Below, piece by piece: positions 9,250 to 21,670 of a stretch of DNA of 64,000 nucleotides (its first letter is position 1; the number at the start of each line of letters is the position of its first letter). A program made the position numbers and the translations under genes. Under the pieces are notes generated by a model. It searched no databases and was not told where the DNA came from. It was given only the letters and a program-made list of their open reading frames with translations. Source of the DNA: Parvibaculaceae bacterium Mf 1.05b.01 (GTDB lineage Bacteria > Pseudomonadota > Alphaproteobacteria > Parvibaculales > Parvibaculaceae); NCBI GenBank assembly GCA_000509225.1, contig BAOK01000001.1, positions 620,001 through 684,000 of the forward strand. The letters are read 5' to 3'.

Positions 9250-9360
9250 ACACTTCAAATAGATAAGCTAAATCAACGACTTAAACTTTTTCTTGCTCAT
9301 GAGAACAAAAAAGGTACATTTACCTCAATTGCTTCCGCAGAGCCGGTATGAAATAAGGGG

Positions 9361-10470
9361 ATGACGCTTATGGCGCGAGAACAGAAAGAAAACGTAGTCA
9401 GCTTGCTTGGCAAGGATAGTATGGATAAGCAAAAAGCTCTGGATGCCGCGCTCAGTCAGATTGAGCGGTCTTTTGGTAAAGGTTCGATCATGCGGCTCGG
9501 GAAAAACGAGCAGGTGGTCGAGATTGAGGCGATCCCAACCGGCTCTTTGAGCCTGGACATTGCGCTCGGCATTGGCGGTCTGCCAAAGGGCCGGGTGGTT
9601 GAGGTCTACGGCCCTGAGTCGAGTGGTAAAACCACGCTTGCACTTCACACTGTCGCTGAAGCCCAGAAGAATGAGGGCATTTGCGCCTTTGTTGACGCAG
9701 AGCATGCATTGGACCCGGTCTATGCGCGCAAGCTTGGCGTTAATCTGGATGATCTTTTGATCTCGCAGCCTGACACGGGTGAGCAGGCGCTGGAAATTGT
9801 CGACACGCTGGTGCGCTCCGGCGCAGTGGATGTGATCGTTGTGGACTCTGTTGCCGCTCTCACACCTCGGGCTGAACTTGACGGCGATATGGGCGACAGT
9901 TTGCCAGGTCTCCAGGCGCGGCTTATGAGCCAGGCGCTGCGGAAACTGACAGGCTCCATTTCCAAATCGAATTGCATGGTTATTTTCATCAACCAGATCC
10001 GTATGAAGATCGGGGTGATGTTTGGCAGCCCGGAGACGACGACAGGCGGGAACGCCCTGAAGTTCTATTCCTCCGTTCGTCTTGATATTCGCCGGATTGG
10101 AGCGATTAAGGACCGGGACGAAGTGGTGGGCAACCAGACCCGCGTTAAAGTGGTGAAGAACAAGGTGGCGCCGCCGTTCAAACAGGTTGAGTTTGACATC
10201 ATGTATGGCCAAGGGATCTCCAAAATGGGAGAGATCGTCGATCTGGGGGTCAAAGCCGGGGTCGTTGAGAAATCCGGCTCCTGGTACTCTTATGACAGCC
10301 AGCGGATCGGACAAGGACGTGAGAATGCCAAGACCTTCCTGAAGGAAAATCCTGACATGGCGCTTACCATTGAAACCGCCATCCGGGCGGATGCCGGGCT
10401 TGCCGAAGCCCTCGATGTTGGTCCTGACGCGGACGACGATGATGGCATGCCGGAGGAAGTTGCAGGTTAG
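9361..10470 (+). CDS. recA: DNA recombination and SOS protein RecA
   Basis: Strand-exchange ATPase and co-protease for LexA. The 369 residues include the Walker A motif GPESSGKTT, the Walker B-like [16 protein letters not shown]-binding loop L1, L2 with [20 protein letters not shown], and an acidic C-terminal tail ([11 protein letters not shown]). The annotated ATG at 9361 has an AGGGG just before it. ATG 9370 (MAREQ) is an alternative three residues in. An SOS box lies upstream and a hairpin terminator follows, so it is probably monocistronic. Confidence 0.98.
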   Translation: MTLMAREQKENVVSLLGKDSMDKQKALDAALSQIERSFGKGSIMRLGKNEQVVEIEAIPTGSLSLDIALGIGGLPKGRVVEVYGPESSGKTTLALHTVAEAQKNEGICAFVDAEHALDPVYARKLGVNLDDLLISQPDTGEQALEIVDTLVRSGAVDVIVVDSVAALTPRAELDGDMGDSLPGLQARLMSQALRKLTGSISKSNCMVIFINQIRMKIGVMFGSPETTTGGNALKFYSSVRLDIRRIGAIKDRDEVVGNQTRVKVVKNKVAPPFKQVEFDIMYGQGISKMGEIVDLGVKAGVVEKSGSWYSYDSQRIGQGRENAKTFLKENPDMALTIETAIRADAGLAEALDVGPDADDDDGMPEEVAG

Positions 10471-10790
10471 GTCTGAAACGCCATATTCGACCTGAAAGCG
10501 GTGCGCATTTCGGTGGGCGCCGCTTTTTCATGGGAAACCGGTCGCAGAACCCTCTGGCTAGGCGTTTAACAAAGCGGGTCAAATGATGGGCTCAGGGTGC
10601 TTCCAGGTTGTTGCTTTGCTAGACAGAAGCCTTGGGTGAGCTCATTTTTCGTCGCATTTTCGGGCGGATAACCCCAAGTCTGTCTTGGCACTTATCCTGA
10701 AAATGCTCTAGAAAAAGAGACCAAATTCCAAGGGCTTGGCGTTGTTTCTTCGACGTTGCGCCTGTAGTAGCAGACGAATGTGAGACCGCA
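10471..10790. other. recA-alaS intergenic region
   Basis: A 320-bp gap. It holds the recA terminator (10495-10528). A possible promoter for alaS is TTGGCA near 10685 with TAGAAA about 18 bp on, which is weak. I see no open frame with a ribosome-binding site and no T-box-like specifier structure. Confidence 0.4.
10495..10528 (+). terminator. Rho-independent terminator of recA
   Basis: AAAGCGGTGC at 10495-10504 pairs (one G-U) with GCGCCGCTTT at 10517-10526, followed by further T residues. It lies 25 nt after the recA stop. Confidence 0.75.
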
Positions 10791-13466
10791 ATGACCGGCG
10801 TTAATCAGATCCGCGAGACCTTTCTCGACTTTTTTGAGAAACAGGGGCACGCCCGTGTGCCGTCAGCCTCTCTGGTGCCGCAGAACGATCCCACACTGCT
10901 CTTCACCAATGCAGGCATGGTGCCGTTCAAGAATGTTTTCACAGGCGTGGAGACGCGGGACTATTCCCGCGCGACATCGTCTCAAAAGTGTGTGCGCGCA
11001 GGTGGCAAGCATAATGACCTCGACAATGTCGGCTATACCGCACGGCATCACACATTCTTTGAAATGTTGGGGAACTTCTCCTTCGGGGATTATTTCAAGG
11101 ACGATGCCATTGCCTTCGCCTGGGATTTGATCACCAAAGAGTATGACATCTCGAAAGACCGGCTGGTGGTGACCGTGTTTTCCGAGGATGAAGAGGCACC
11201 GAAGATCTGGAAAAAGGTTGCCGGTCTGTCCGACGATAAAATCATTCGGATTTCCACGTCAGACAATTTCTGGTCCATGGGGGATACGGGGCCGTGCGGT
11301 CCCTGTTCGGAGATCTTCTTTGATCATGGGGACAAAGTACCCGGCGGGCCTCCTGGCAGTCCGGAGGAAGATGGGGACAGGTTCATTGAGATCTGGAACC
11401 TCGTCTTTATGCAGTTCGATCAGCAGGCGGGTGGGGGTCGCATCAATCTGCCCAAACCGTCCATTGATACGGGCATGGGTCTTGAGCGCATTGCAGCGCT
11501 GCTTCAGGGCAGCCATGACAATTACGACACAGACCTTTTCCGGGCGTTGATTGAAGCTTCGGCACATACATCCAACACGGATCCAGACGGGTCTTACAGT
11601 GTCAGTCACCGTGTGATTTCCGATCACCTGCGTTCTTGCTCATTCCTACTCGCTGACGGCGTGATGCCGTCAAATGAAGGGCGCGGCTATGTTCTGCGTC
11701 GGATCATGCGGCGTGCCATGCGTCACGCACAGCTTCTGGGTGTGGCTGAACCGCTTATGTGGCGGCTGGTGCCAGCGCTTATTCATCAGATGGGGGATGC
11801 CTATCCGGAATTGCGGCGGGCGGAAGCGCTTATCACCGAAACCTTCAAGCTCGAAGAAACCCGGTTCCGGGAAACGCTTGCGCGTGGTCTTAAGCTGCTT
11901 GATGAAGCTGTCGGTGAGCAGGGTGGGTCAGGTGAGCTTCCCGGCGATGTGGCCTTCAAGCTCTACGACACTTACGGTTTTCCCTTGGACCTCACGGAGG
12001 ATGCGCTGCGGGAACGCAATATGAGTGTGGACCAGGCTGGCTTTGACGCCGCCATGGAGAAACAACGTGAGGCTGCGCGGGCAAACTGGTCAGGGTCTGG
12101 CGAGGCGGCGACCGAGACCCTCTGGTTTGATCTCAAAGAAGAATCCAGCGCGACGGAGTTTCTTGGCTACACGACAGAAGCGGCTGAGGGGAAGATCGTT
12201 GCTCTCGTAAAAGACGGAGAGCGGGTCGAGAGCATTGCTGTTGGCGATGAAGCTTTGGTGATTGCCAACCAAACGCCGTTCTATGGAGAGTCTGGCGGGC
12301 AGGTCGGTGATACAGGCGGACTGTTCACTGGCGATGGCGGCGAGTTCACCGTAACAGATACCCAGAAGAAGCTGGGAGACCTAATCGTGCATATTGGTAC
12401 CCTGACCAAAGGGACGCTTGCGGTCGGTGAAGTTGCAGACTTCCGAGTGGACGGTCATTTGCGAAAGTCCACCCGGGCCAACCATTCAGCGACCCACCTA
12501 GCCCACGAAGCACTGCGTCGCGTGCTGGGGGATCATGTCAGCCAAAAAGGGTCGCAGGTCGGGCCCGACAGGTTGCGTTTTGACTTCTCTCACCCAAAGG
12601 CGATGACAGCGGAGCAGATCTCGGAAGTTGAGCGGATCGTCAATGAGGAGATCCAGCGCAACAATGAGGTCGTCACACGGGTGATGACACCTGATGACGC
12701 GATCGAAGCAGGTGCCCTTGCGCTCTTTGGCGAAAAATATGGCGATGAGGTTCGTGTGTTGTCCATGGGCTCGCCTCGCAATGATGGTAATCGCTTCTCT
12801 GTAGAGTTGTGTGGTGGCACTCATGTTGGCCGCGTGGGCGATATCGCTCTCTTCAAGATTGTGAGCGAGGGGGCTGTTGGATCTGGTGTTCGGCGGATCG
12901 AAGCGCTGACGGCTGAGGGTGCGCGGGCCTACCTCAATAACCAGGAGCAGATTGCGCTCAACGCTGCGTCGGTGTTGAAGGTCACGCCAGATCAACTGAG
13001 CGACCGGGTCGCAACGCTTGTTGACGAACGCAAGCGTCTTGAGCGTGAATTGGCGGATGCCAAGAAGAAACTCGCCATGGGAGGTGGAGCCTCTGCTGGT
13101 GACAGTGTGTCCGACGTCGAAGAGCTTGGTGGTGTGAAGGTGATTGCACGCGCCATGGAGGGGATCAGTCCGAAGGATCTGCGCGGCATGATCGATGATG
13201 CCAAAAAGAGCGTCGGCTCCGGTATTGTCGCGCTGATAGCGCTTGGTGACGACGGTAAGGCTGGAATCGCCGTGGGAGTGACGGACGATCTGACAGACCG
13301 ATTATCCGCTGTAGATCTCGTGCGGACTGGTGCTGAGGCACTGGGCGGCAAAGGGGGCGGCGGGCGGCCAGATATGGCCCAGGCTGGTGGGCCTGACGGC
13401 ACCAAGGCAGATGCGGCGTTGGCCGCCATTAAAGAAACTGTAGGTGGTCTTGCCGGAGCCGCTTGA
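10791..13466 (+). CDS. alaS: Alanine--tRNA ligase
   Basis: Charges tRNA-Ala and edits mischarged Ser/Gly. The 891 residues include the class II catalytic core (motif 1-2 region around [12 protein letters not shown] and [12 protein letters not shown]), the tRNA recognition helices, the editing domain with HxxxH ([10 protein letters not shown]) and CxxxH (ELCGGTHVG) zinc ligands, and a C-terminal DHHA1/oligomerisation region with the Gly-rich [16 protein letters not shown]. Full length. The next gene, a K+ channel, overlaps its 3' end by 23 nt, so the two are probably co-transcribed. Confidence 0.98.
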   Translation: MTGVNQIRETFLDFFEKQGHARVPSASLVPQNDPTLLFTNAGMVPFKNVFTGVETRDYSRATSSQKCVRAGGKHNDLDNVGYTARHHTFFEMLGNFSFGDYFKDDAIAFAWDLITKEYDISKDRLVVTVFSEDEEAPKIWKKVAGLSDDKIIRISTSDNFWSMGDTGPCGPCSEIFFDHGDKVPGGPPGSPEEDGDRFIEIWNLVFMQFDQQAGGGRINLPKPSIDTGMGLERIAALLQGSHDNYDTDLFRALIEASAHTSNTDPDGSYSVSHRVISDHLRSCSFLLADGVMPSNEGRGYVLRRIMRRAMRHAQLLGVAEPLMWRLVPALIHQMGDAYPELRRAEALITETFKLEETRFRETLARGLKLLDEAVGEQGGSGELPGDVAFKLYDTYGFPLDLTEDALRERNMSVDQAGFDAAMEKQREAARANWSGSGEAATETLWFDLKEESSATEFLGYTTEAAEGKIVALVKDGERVESIAVGDEALVIANQTPFYGESGGQVGDTGGLFTGDGGEFTVTDTQKKLGDLIVHIGTLTKGTLAVGEVADFRVDGHLRKSTRANHSATHLAHEALRRVLGDHVSQKGSQVGPDRLRFDFSHPKAMTAEQISEVERIVNEEIQRNNEVVTRVMTPDDAIEAGALALFGEKYGDEVRVLSMGSPRNDGNRFSVELCGGTHVGRVGDIALFKIVSEGAVGSGVRRIEALTAEGARAYLNNQEQIALNAASVLKVTPDQLSDRVATLVDERKRLERELADAKKKLAMGGGASAGDSVSDVEELGGVKVIARAMEGISPKDLRGMIDDAKKSVGSGIVALIALGDDGKAGIAVGVTDDLTDRLSAVDLVRTGAEALGGKGGGGRPDMAQAGGPDGTKADAALAAIKETVGGLAGAA

Positions 13467-14700
13467 TAGACAGCCGGTAGGCGGCGCCAATGCGCACGAT
13501 GGTGTCTCGGATGTTCGCCGATGGCTTTATATTCTTCTGGAAGCTGGTAAGACGGGTGATCGCCCAAGCGCCATTTTCGATGTGTTCATGGTTGGGCTCA
13601 TCCTGGCGAATGTTGTGGCGTTTGCTGCAGAGACCGATGTGCGTATTGCGGCGGCCTATGGTGAGGAACTTCGTTTCTTCAACGCCTTCTCAATAGCGAT
13701 TTTTACGGTTGAATATTTGATCCGGCTTTGGGTCTGTGTGGATCATCCGGCGTTCAGAGGCCAGCCCAGATGGCGCGTGCGTCTGGGCTATTCGATGGCT
13801 CCGCAAATGCTCATCGACCTCATCGTTATTCTGCCCTTCTATTTGAGCTTCCTGTTTGCCGTTGATCTTCGGGTGCTACGCATCTTTAGGCTGTTTCGGT
13901 TTCTGATGCTCGCGCGCTATTCCCCGGCGCTCTACACAATCGGACGGGTGTTCAAGTCTGAGCGCCGGGCAATGCTCGCTGCTTTGATTGTCATGTCTGG
14001 CATGTTGATTTTTTCGGCCACAGGCATTTATTGGTTGGAGCACGAAGTGCAACCCGAGGCATTTGGTTCAATCCCAATGTCGATGTGGTGGGCGCTCGCA
14101 ACTCTGACCACAGTAGGGTATGGCGATGTTGTACCGCTCACAACGCTGGGCCGTTTCTTTGGCGGGCTGGTGATGATTTTTGGGTTGGGCATGTTTGCTA
14201 TGCCGATTGCCATCGTCTCAAGCGGGTTTGCAAGGGAAATTCACCGACGGGACTTTGTTGTGTCCTGGGGCATGGTGGCGCGAGTGCCGCTCTTTCAGGA
14301 ACTCAAACCAGCACTTCTGGCGGACCTTGTTGAGTTGCTTGAAGCTCAGGTGATTGATCCAGATGCGGCCATTGCGCATAAGGGGGATGTCGCAGATGCG
14401 ATGTATTTTATTGTCATTGGGCGCGTCCGCCTCGATTTCGACGAGCGATCGGTAGAACTCGGCGAGGGCGAGTATTTTGGCGAGATGGCTCTTCTGGAGG
14501 ATCGACGTCGTTCGGCGGATATTGTTACGCTCAGCCAGGCGCATGTCCTAAAACTTGATGCGCGCAATTTCCGCGAGTTTATCGGGCGCCACCCTGAAGC
14601 TCGGGTTCGGTTGCTTGACGCCATTCGCGCGCGCGATCTCACGCGGGGCGCGACCGATGAACTTGAGCGCGAAATAGAGGAAGAGAAAAGGGACCTTTAG
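13444..14700 (+). CDS. Voltage-sensor K+ channel with C-terminal cyclic-nucleotide-binding domain
   Basis: Six-TM cation channel of the MloK1/Kv-like type. S1-S3 lie at about 43-140. An S4-like segment has spaced arginines ([19 protein letters not shown]). A pore helix leads to the K+ selectivity filter TTVGYGD (residues 222-228), then S6. The last 130 residues form a cNMP-binding beta-roll with the phosphate-binding cassette [19 protein letters not shown], in which the conserved Glu and the Arg-Ser pair are kept, so ligand binding is plausible. The start is GTG 13444 (TTG 13450 also possible). No in-frame ATG occurs before S1, so overlap with alaS is real. Gating by cAMP or cGMP is inferred from the family. 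Confidence 0.9.
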   Translation: MVLPEPLDRQPVGGANAHDGVSDVRRWLYILLEAGKTGDRPSAIFDVFMVGLILANVVAFAAETDVRIAAAYGEELRFFNAFSIAIFTVEYLIRLWVCVDHPAFRGQPRWRVRLGYSMAPQMLIDLIVILPFYLSFLFAVDLRVLRIFRLFRFLMLARYSPALYTIGRVFKSERRAMLAALIVMSGMLIFSATGIYWLEHEVQPEAFGSIPMSMWWALATLTTVGYGDVVPLTTLGRFFGGLVMIFGLGMFAMPIAIVSSGFAREIHRRDFVVSWGMVARVPLFQELKPALLADLVELLEAQVIDPDAAIAHKGDVADAMYFIVIGRVRLDFDERSVELGEGEYFGEMALLEDRRRSADIVTLSQAHVLKLDARNFREFIGRHPEARVRLLDAIRARDLTRGATDELEREIEEEKRDL

Positions 14701-14710
14701 GCCTCCCTTT
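14687..14710. terminator. Bidirectional terminator between channel gene and icd
   Basis: AAAGGGA (14687-14693) pairs with TCCCTTT (14704-14710). The stem overlaps the channel stop codon. T-rich sequence follows on plus and A/T-rich sequence on minus, fitting the convergent genes. Confidence 0.5.
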
Positions 14711-14718
14711 CTTCAGCC

Positions 14719-15942
14719 TCAGAGCCCCTTGGACATGGCCTTGTCGAGGTTTTCCGCAATCTTGTCGAGGAAACCGGTTGTGGAGAGCCAGTTCTGCTCA
14801 GCGCCAACGAGGAGCGCCAAGTCCTTGGTCATGTAGCCGCTTTCGACCGTCGACACACAGACCGTTTCGATGAGAGTGGCGAACTTAGCCAGTTGCTCAT
14901 TGCCATCAAGTTTCGCGCGGTGCGTCAGGCCCCGGCTCCAGGCAAAGATCGAGGCAATTGAATTGGTCGAGGTCTCTTCGCCCTTTTGATGGTTTCTGTA
15001 GTGGCGGGTCACGGTGCCGTGGGCGGCTTCGGCCTCCATTGTCTTGCCGTCAGGGGTCATCAATACGCTTGTCATAAGACCGAGCGAGCCAAAGCCCTGC
15101 GCTACGGTGTCGGATTGCACGTCGCCGTCATAGTTTTTGCAAGCCCAGACATAGCCGCCGCTCCATTTCATGGCGGATGCCACCATGTCGTCGATCAGGC
15201 GGTGTTCGTAGGTGAGGTTTTTCTTGTCGAATTCCTTTTTAAATTCCTTTTCGAAGACCTCCTGGAACAGATCCTTGAACTGCCCGTCATAGGCTTTCAT
15301 GATCGTGTTCTTGGTGGAGAGATAGACTGGGTAGTTGCGATCGAAACCATACTTCATACAGGCGCGAGCAAAGTCCCGAATGCTGTCATCCAAATTATAC
15401 ATGGCCATGCCGACACCAGATGACGGGTAGTCGAAAATTTCGTGCTCAAAGGAGTCGGAGCCATCAGAGGCTTCCCATTTGATGGTGAGCTTGCCGGCGC
15501 CTGGAACACGGAAGTCTGTGGCGCGATATTGGTCACCAAATGCATGACGGCCAATAACGATCGGCTCGGTCCAGCCGGGAACAAGGCGCGGGATGTTGCG
15601 GCAGATGATGGGCTCGCGAAAAACGGTGCCACCCAGAATGTTGCGGATCGTGCCGTTTGGTGACCTCCACATTTTCTTGAGGCCAAATTCTTCAACCCGG
15701 GCTTCATCAGGGGTGATCGTCGCGCATTTGACGCCTACGCCGTATTTCTTGATGGCTTCAGCGGAATCGATGGTGACCTGGTCATCGGTCTCATCCCGGT
15801 GTTCCATGCCCAAATCGTAATATTTGAGATCGATGTCCAGATAAGGGTGGATCAGCTTTTCTTTGATGAAGGTCCAGATGATTCTGGTCATTTCATCACC
15901 GTCGAGTTCAACGACGGGGTTTTCCACCTTGATTTTGGACAT
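14719..15942 (-). CDS. icd: NADP-dependent isocitrate dehydrogenase (eukaryote-like homodimeric type)
   Basis: Oxidative decarboxylation of isocitrate to 2-oxoglutarate in the TCA cycle. The true start is the ATG at 15942, giving [20 protein letters not shown] and 407 residues. It has AAGAGG 8-9 nt upstream, while a longer open frame upstream has no conserved sequence. Recognisable blocks: the substrate Ser-Asn loop [42 protein letters not shown] (metal-binding Asp residues) and the NADP-side [12 protein letters not shown]. The length and sequence match the IDH1/IDH2-like subfamily usual in alphaproteobacteria. It is divergent from trmJ. Confidence 0.96.
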   Translation of the reverse strand: MSKIKVENPVVELDGDEMTRIIWTFIKEKLIHPYLDIDLKYYDLGMEHRDETDDQVTIDSAEAIKKYGVGVKCATITPDEARVEEFGLKKMWRSPNGTIRNILGGTVFREPIICRNIPRLVPGWTEPIVIGRHAFGDQYRATDFRVPGAGKLTIKWEASDGSDSFEHEIFDYPSSGVGMAMYNLDDSIRDFARACMKYGFDRNYPVYLSTKNTIMKAYDGQFKDLFQEVFEKEFKKEFDKKNLTYEHRLIDDMVASAMKWSGGYVWACKNYDGDVQSDTVAQGFGSLGLMTSVLMTPDGKTMEAEAAHGTVTRHYRNHQKGEETSTNSIASIFAWSRGLTHRAKLDGNEQLAKFATLIETVCVSTVESGYMTKDLALLVGAEQNWLSTTGFLDKIAENLDKAMSKGL

Positions 15943-16177
15943 GCGTACGGACCTCTTAAGCCATTTCGATCGCAGCAGACGCCCGAATGGCTGCACGGGC
16001 GCTGCTTTCCGTTCCTGATGAACGTGATGGAAGACGCCGACATTCGCAGAATCGGGGGCAAAGGGGCGTCTCGCCTCGAACCCTCGTATAACATCTGAGC
16101 CACGTTGATAAAAGCACGCCAATCTCTTATCACCCCTTAATATCCCTCAATTCTGGGGGAGACGAAGGTGATGTGAC

Positions 16178-16981
16178 ATGGCAGGAACCGACCGTTCCAA
16201 GGCAAACGCTACGGCAGGGCTTCCCCCGGCGCCGGCAATTATTCTGGTGCGCCCGCAATTGGGCGCCAACATCGGTGCGTCAGCGCGCGCAATGCTGAAT
16301 TTTGGCATTACGGAACTGCGATTGGTTGCCCCGCGTGACGGCTGGCCGAACGAGCATGCGCTCAAAGCGGCTTCAGGTGCTGTAGAGCTTATCGAAAAGG
16401 CTCAATTGTTCGACACGGTGGCTGACGCGATCGCTGACCTCGATTATGTGCTGGCAACGACTGCCCGACCTCGGGACATGACCAAACAAGTCTTTACGCC
16501 AGAGGAGGGGGCTGGGCGGCTCAAACGGGCGATGCAGGCTGGCGGACGACCAGGTGTGATGTTCGGGGCGGAGCGTGCAGGGCTCCACAATGATGATGTG
16601 GCGCTGGCTGATGCCGTCATCACCGCTGCCCTTAATCCAGGCTTTTCATCTCTTAATCTCGGTCAGGCAGTGCTGTTGCTCGCCTATGAATGGAGCCAGC
16701 TTACCGACAAAACCCCCGCTGAAGAGATGCCGATGAACGGGACGAGGCCAGCCACCAAGAAGGAGCTTCAGGGCTTCTTTGAGCATCTGGAGGTGGAGCT
16801 CGATGATACCGGCTTTCTGCTGCCTTTGGACAAGCGTCCGGCCATGGTGCGGAACCTGCGGAATATGTTCCAGCGAGCCGCGCTCACAGAGCAGGAGATC
16901 CGTACGCTCCGAGGGATCGTTTCAGCGCTGACCAAACATGCGCAGCGTCGTGCGATAGAGAAGATGAAGGGCGAAAAGTGA
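16178..16981 (+). CDS. trmJ: tRNA (cytidine/uridine-2'-O-)-methyltransferase TrmJ
   Basis: SPOUT-fold methyltransferase expected to methylate the ribose of tRNA position 32. The 267 residues carry the three SpoU motifs: NIGASARAMLNFG (about 30-42), FGAERAGL (about 128-135) and NPGFSSLNLGQAV (about 151-163), which forms the knotted SAM site. A C-terminal helical extension of about 90 residues is typical of TrmJ rather than TrmL. The rpsD gene follows after 276 nt with its own promoter. Confidence 0.88.
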   Translation: MAGTDRSKANATAGLPPAPAIILVRPQLGANIGASARAMLNFGITELRLVAPRDGWPNEHALKAASGAVELIEKAQLFDTVADAIADLDYVLATTARPRDMTKQVFTPEEGAGRLKRAMQAGGRPGVMFGAERAGLHNDDVALADAVITAALNPGFSSLNLGQAVLLLAYEWSQLTDKTPAEEMPMNGTRPATKKELQGFFEHLEVELDDTGFLLPLDKRPAMVRNLRNMFQRAALTEQEIRTLRGIVSALTKHAQRRAIEKMKGEK

Positions 16982-17074
16982 ACTGAACCAGATTCTCAGC
17001 TGCTTCTGATTTTTATCAGGGAATCAGTCACTTAGGGCGGGGACTTGTGGGTTTGATTCCAGCAAATCACCGGT

Positions 17075-17102
17075 TTGACTTTGGCTCGCGCCTAAGTATA
17101 GT
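17075..17102 (+). promoter_or_regulatory. Near-consensus housekeeping promoter for rpsD
   Basis: TTGACT (17075-17080), a 16-bp spacer, TATAGT (17097-17102): one mismatch in each hexamer from the sigma-70 consensus. It lies about 155 bp before the rpsD ATG, leaving a long leader. Confidence 0.65.
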
Positions 17103-17113
17103 GCGCCCAGATC

Positions 17114-17133
17114 GCGGGTCCCTTGGGGCCCGC
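17114..17133 (+). other. GC-rich hairpin in the rpsD leader
   Basis: GCGGGTCCC (17114-17122) pairs with GGGGCCCGC (17125-17133) with one G-U pair, a few bases after the predicted transcription start. There is no T-tract, so attenuation or S4 feedback binding are more likely than simple termination. S4 autoregulation is known in other bacteria with different leader structures, so this is inference. Confidence 0.45.
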
Positions 17134-17257
17134 TTCCTATTTACGACGCACCCGTGGGAAGATCCAAGCGCATTGGTCTCTTTCCTGTCGGTGGGGTCCG
17201 GTTTTCGGGCTTCGCAGAGGAGGGCGCGTTTCCTACATTTTGATCAAGGAAACAGCG

Positions 17258-17875
17258 ATGACAAAGCGCATCCAAGCGAAATACAAAATTGACCGCCGTC
17301 TTGGCGAAAACATCTGGGGTCGCCCAAAGAGCCCAGTGAACCGCCGGGAATATGGTCCAGGTGAACATGGCCAGCGTCGCCGCGGCAAGCTCTCGGATTT
17401 CGGTCTGCAGCTTCGCGCGAAGCAGAAGCTGAAAGGTCACTACGGCAACATCACCGAAAAGCAGTTCAAGCGTACGTATCACGAAGCCTCACGGATCAAA
17501 GGCGACACGGGTGAAAACCTGGTGGGTCTTCTTGAGCGCCGTCTCGACGCCGTGGTTTACCGTGCGAAATTCGTTCCGACCGTCTTTTCTGCGCGTCAGG
17601 CAGTGGGCCATGGCCACATTCTGGTCAATGGCAAGCGGGTCAACATCCCATCCTATCGGGTGAAGGAAGGCGACGTGATCGAAGTTAAAGAGAAAATGCG
17701 GACGAACGGCAAGATGCTCGAAGCTGCTGGCAGCCCTGAGCGGGACACGCCGGATTATCTCGACGTGGACCTGGAAAAGTTCAAAGCGACTTTCGTTCGT
17801 ACACCGGTTCTGGCGGATATTCCTTATCCAGTTCAGATGGAACCAAATCTCGTGATTGAGTTCTATTCGCGCTAA
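17258..17875 (+). CDS. rpsD: 30S ribosomal protein S4 (uS4)
   Basis: Primary 16S rRNA-binding protein that nucleates assembly of the 30S body. The start is the ATG at 17258, preceded by AAGGA, giving 205 residues ([20 protein letters not shown]), exactly the usual length. The frame is open further upstream but that part is non-conserved leader. The S4 RNA-binding domain is at about 93-155 ([15 protein letters not shown], then [19 protein letters not shown]). It has its own strong promoter and a strong terminator. Confidence 0.98.
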   Translation: MTKRIQAKYKIDRRLGENIWGRPKSPVNRREYGPGEHGQRRRGKLSDFGLQLRAKQKLKGHYGNITEKQFKRTYHEASRIKGDTGENLVGLLERRLDAVVYRAKFVPTVFSARQAVGHGHILVNGKRVNIPSYRVKEGDVIEVKEKMRTNGKMLEAAGSPERDTPDYLDVDLEKFKATFVRTPVLADIPYPVQMEPNLVIEFYSR

Positions 17876-17909
17876 TTGCTTATTGGCAGAGCGTCGAACA
17901 CAGAGTTTC

Positions 17910-17938
17910 AAAGGGGTCCGGTTTCGGGCCCCTTTTTT
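17910..17938 (+). terminator. Rho-independent terminator of rpsD
   Basis: A 10-bp stem, AAAGGGGTCC with GGGCCCCTTT (one wobble), followed by a run of T. It lies 34 nt after the rpsD stop. Confidence 0.9.
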
Positions 17939-17952
17939 GTTAGGGTGAGGTC

Positions 17953-18393
17953 ATGAGTATTCGGATGGCGGTTCCAGTTGACATTCCCACTCTTAAGGAC
18001 ATCGCGGTGAGGGCCTATGAACCCTATATCGAGCGGATGGGGCAGGAACCTGCGCCTATGCGCCCGGATTTTGCAGGCCATATCGCTGACGACACAGTCT
18101 TCGTTTGGGATGACGGCGGGGTGCGGGCCTATGCCGTCATTGTCATTGGCGAAGGTGAGCCACTTCTCGAAAATATCGCCGTTGATCCAAAAGCTCAGGG
18201 CGAGAAGTTAGGGTCAAAACTGTTGAACCATGTTGAGATGCTCCTGCGCCAAAAGGGTTTTGGCGTTGTGACGCTCTATACCAACGTCCATATGACAGAG
18301 AATATCGCTTGGTACACCCGTGCTGGCTTTGCTGAGACCAGGCGGGGGATGCAAGATGGCTTTGAGCGGGTGTTCTTTCGGAAAGAACTTTAG
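17953..18393 (+). CDS. GNAT-family N-acetyltransferase
   Basis: Transfers an acyl group from acyl-CoA to an unknown amine. The 146-residue single-domain protein has the acetyl-CoA binding loop near residues 70-85 (ENIAVDPKAQGEKLGSKLL, fitting Q/R-x-x-G-x-G/A), a following helix, and the C-terminal NIAWYTRAGFAETRR strand common in GNATs. The ATG follows GGTGAGG. It lies just after the rpsD terminator, so it probably has its own promoter. The substrate cannot be read from the sequence. Confidence 0.88.
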   Translation: MSIRMAVPVDIPTLKDIAVRAYEPYIERMGQEPAPMRPDFAGHIADDTVFVWDDGGVRAYAVIVIGEGEPLLENIAVDPKAQGEKLGSKLLNHVEMLLRQKGFGVVTLYTNVHMTENIAWYTRAGFAETRRGMQDGFERVFFRKEL

Positions 18394-18602
18394 GCGGACT
18401 GTACAGGTGGCGGTGGGTTGCAGTGTGCTTGTGTTCCTACCCGAGCGCGCCTAGTGTCTTGCTACTAAACCGTTGAGTAAACCAGTGCCATTTGGCTGAA
18501 TCTGGTGTTTAGACGGAAGCTTTCTTCTACACGATAAACTATCGATTTGACTGTGTTGCCAACGCGGCGGGATCTTCCGCGCGTTTGATTGGGATGCATG
18601 CC

Positions 18603-18815
18603 ATGGATGCTGGAATCGTTGACTTTTATAATGCGGAAAGAGGCTTTGGCTATATCCGACCCAAAGGTGGAGACCCTGACGTTAGGGTTGAGTTCGAAGT
18701 CTTGCGTGTCGCGGGGATAAGAATGCTCGAGCAAGGGCAGAGCGTTCAGTACAGCACCACTGAAAACGCTGTTACGGGAAAGATCACGGTAGACGCGATT
18801 ATGCTTGGTGACTAG
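18603..18815 (+). CDS. Divergent cold-shock-domain protein
   Basis: A 70-residue OB-fold-like protein. The N-terminus MDAGIVDFYNAERGFGYIRP matches the cold-shock domain, with an intact RNP1-like RGFGYI. The second nucleic-acid motif (usually VFVHFS) is changed to VRVEFE, losing the aromatic and His residues that stack on RNA. ATG 18603 gives the standard CSP length. ATG 18594 and TTG 18585 are in frame and also possible. It is convergent with grxD, with only 11 nt between them. Function as an RNA chaperone is uncertain because of the degenerate RNP2. Confidence 0.7.
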   Translation: MDAGIVDFYNAERGFGYIRPKGGDPDVRVEFEVLRVAGIRMLEQGQSVQYSTTENAVTGKITVDAIMLGD

Positions 18816-18826
18816 CGACTGCTTCT

Positions 18827-19162
18827 TTAAGCCGTCTCCAGCGCGATGTCCTTGGAGCCAAAATACTCCCGCAGTTCGCCGCTCTCAAACATTTCTCGGA
18901 TGATGTCACAGCCACCGACAAACTCTCCCTTCACATAGAGCTGAGGAATGGTCGGCCAATCTGAGAATTCTTTGATGCCGTGGCGGATTTCTTCGTCTTC
19001 CAGCACGTTCACGCCTTTGAACTGGACGCCGAGATAGGTCAGGACCTGCACCACGGTATTGGAGAAGCCACATTGCGGGAAGACAGGCGTGCCTTTCATG
19101 AAGAGCACAACGTCGTTGCTTTCCACTTCACCACGGATACGGTCTGCTACTGCTTCACTCAT
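18827..19162 (-). CDS. grxD: Monothiol glutaredoxin, Grx4 (GrxD) family
   Basis: Carries and delivers [2Fe-2S] clusters, usually as a dimer or with BolA. The 111 residues contain the monothiol CGFS motif at residues 31-34 (FMKGTPVFPQCGFSNTV) and the glutathione-binding WPTIPQLYVKGEFVGGCDI. It lies 17 nt downstream of the BolA-family gene on the same strand, and the two families form a known complex in Fe-S and iron regulation, which supports both calls. Confidence 0.95.
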   Translation of the reverse strand: MSEAVADRIRGEVESNDVVLFMKGTPVFPQCGFSNTVVQVLTYLGVQFKGVNVLEDEEIRHGIKEFSDWPTIPQLYVKGEFVGGCDIIREMFESGELREYFGSKDIALETA

Positions 19163-19179
19163 TTTGCTCTCCTAAATTC

Positions 19180-19416
19180 CTAAGCGTCTGGCGCTGATGT
19201 CTGCAGCGCGAGGGCATGGAGGTCGGCGTCCATGCTGCCCTTCAGGGCCTTGTAAACCATTTGATGTTGTTGCACGCGGGTCTTACCTGCGAACGACGCA
19301 GAGATGACTGTTGCAGCATAGTGGTCACCGTCGCCTGCAAGATCGCGGATCTCAACTTTGGCGTCGGGCAGGCCTTCTTTGATCAGCCGTTCTATGTCGC
19401 TGGCATTCATCGCCAT
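19180..19416 (-). CDS. BolA-family protein (short form)
   Basis: Small KH-like fold protein that partners monothiol glutaredoxins. It has 78 residues with an N-terminal helix, a beta-turn-beta section, and the signature FAGKTRVQQHQMVYKAL, including the conserved His thought to take part in cluster ligation with GrxD. It sits between purL and grxD, a common alphaproteobacterial order. The short form is closer to the IbaG/BolA2 group than to E. coli BolA. Confidence 0.92.
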   Translation of the reverse strand: MAMNASDIERLIKEGLPDAKVEIRDLAGDGDHYAATVISASFAGKTRVQQHQMVYKALKGSMDADLHALALQTSAPDA

Positions 19417-19456
19417 CTTTTATGCTCCAGTCTCGTTCAGGCCTTAAGGGTATCAC

Positions 19457-21666
<2,210 letters not shown>

Positions 21667-21670
<4 letters not shown>

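Noticed and set aside
7930-9258. 442-residue open frame antisense to cckA
   Set aside because: It lies fully opposite the conserved kinase and receiver domains and has no family motif or ribosome-binding site. GC-rich codon bias opens such frames.
9325-10314. 329-residue frame antisense to recA
   Set aside because: Shadow of recA; no recognisable domain and the start is inside the recA promoter region.
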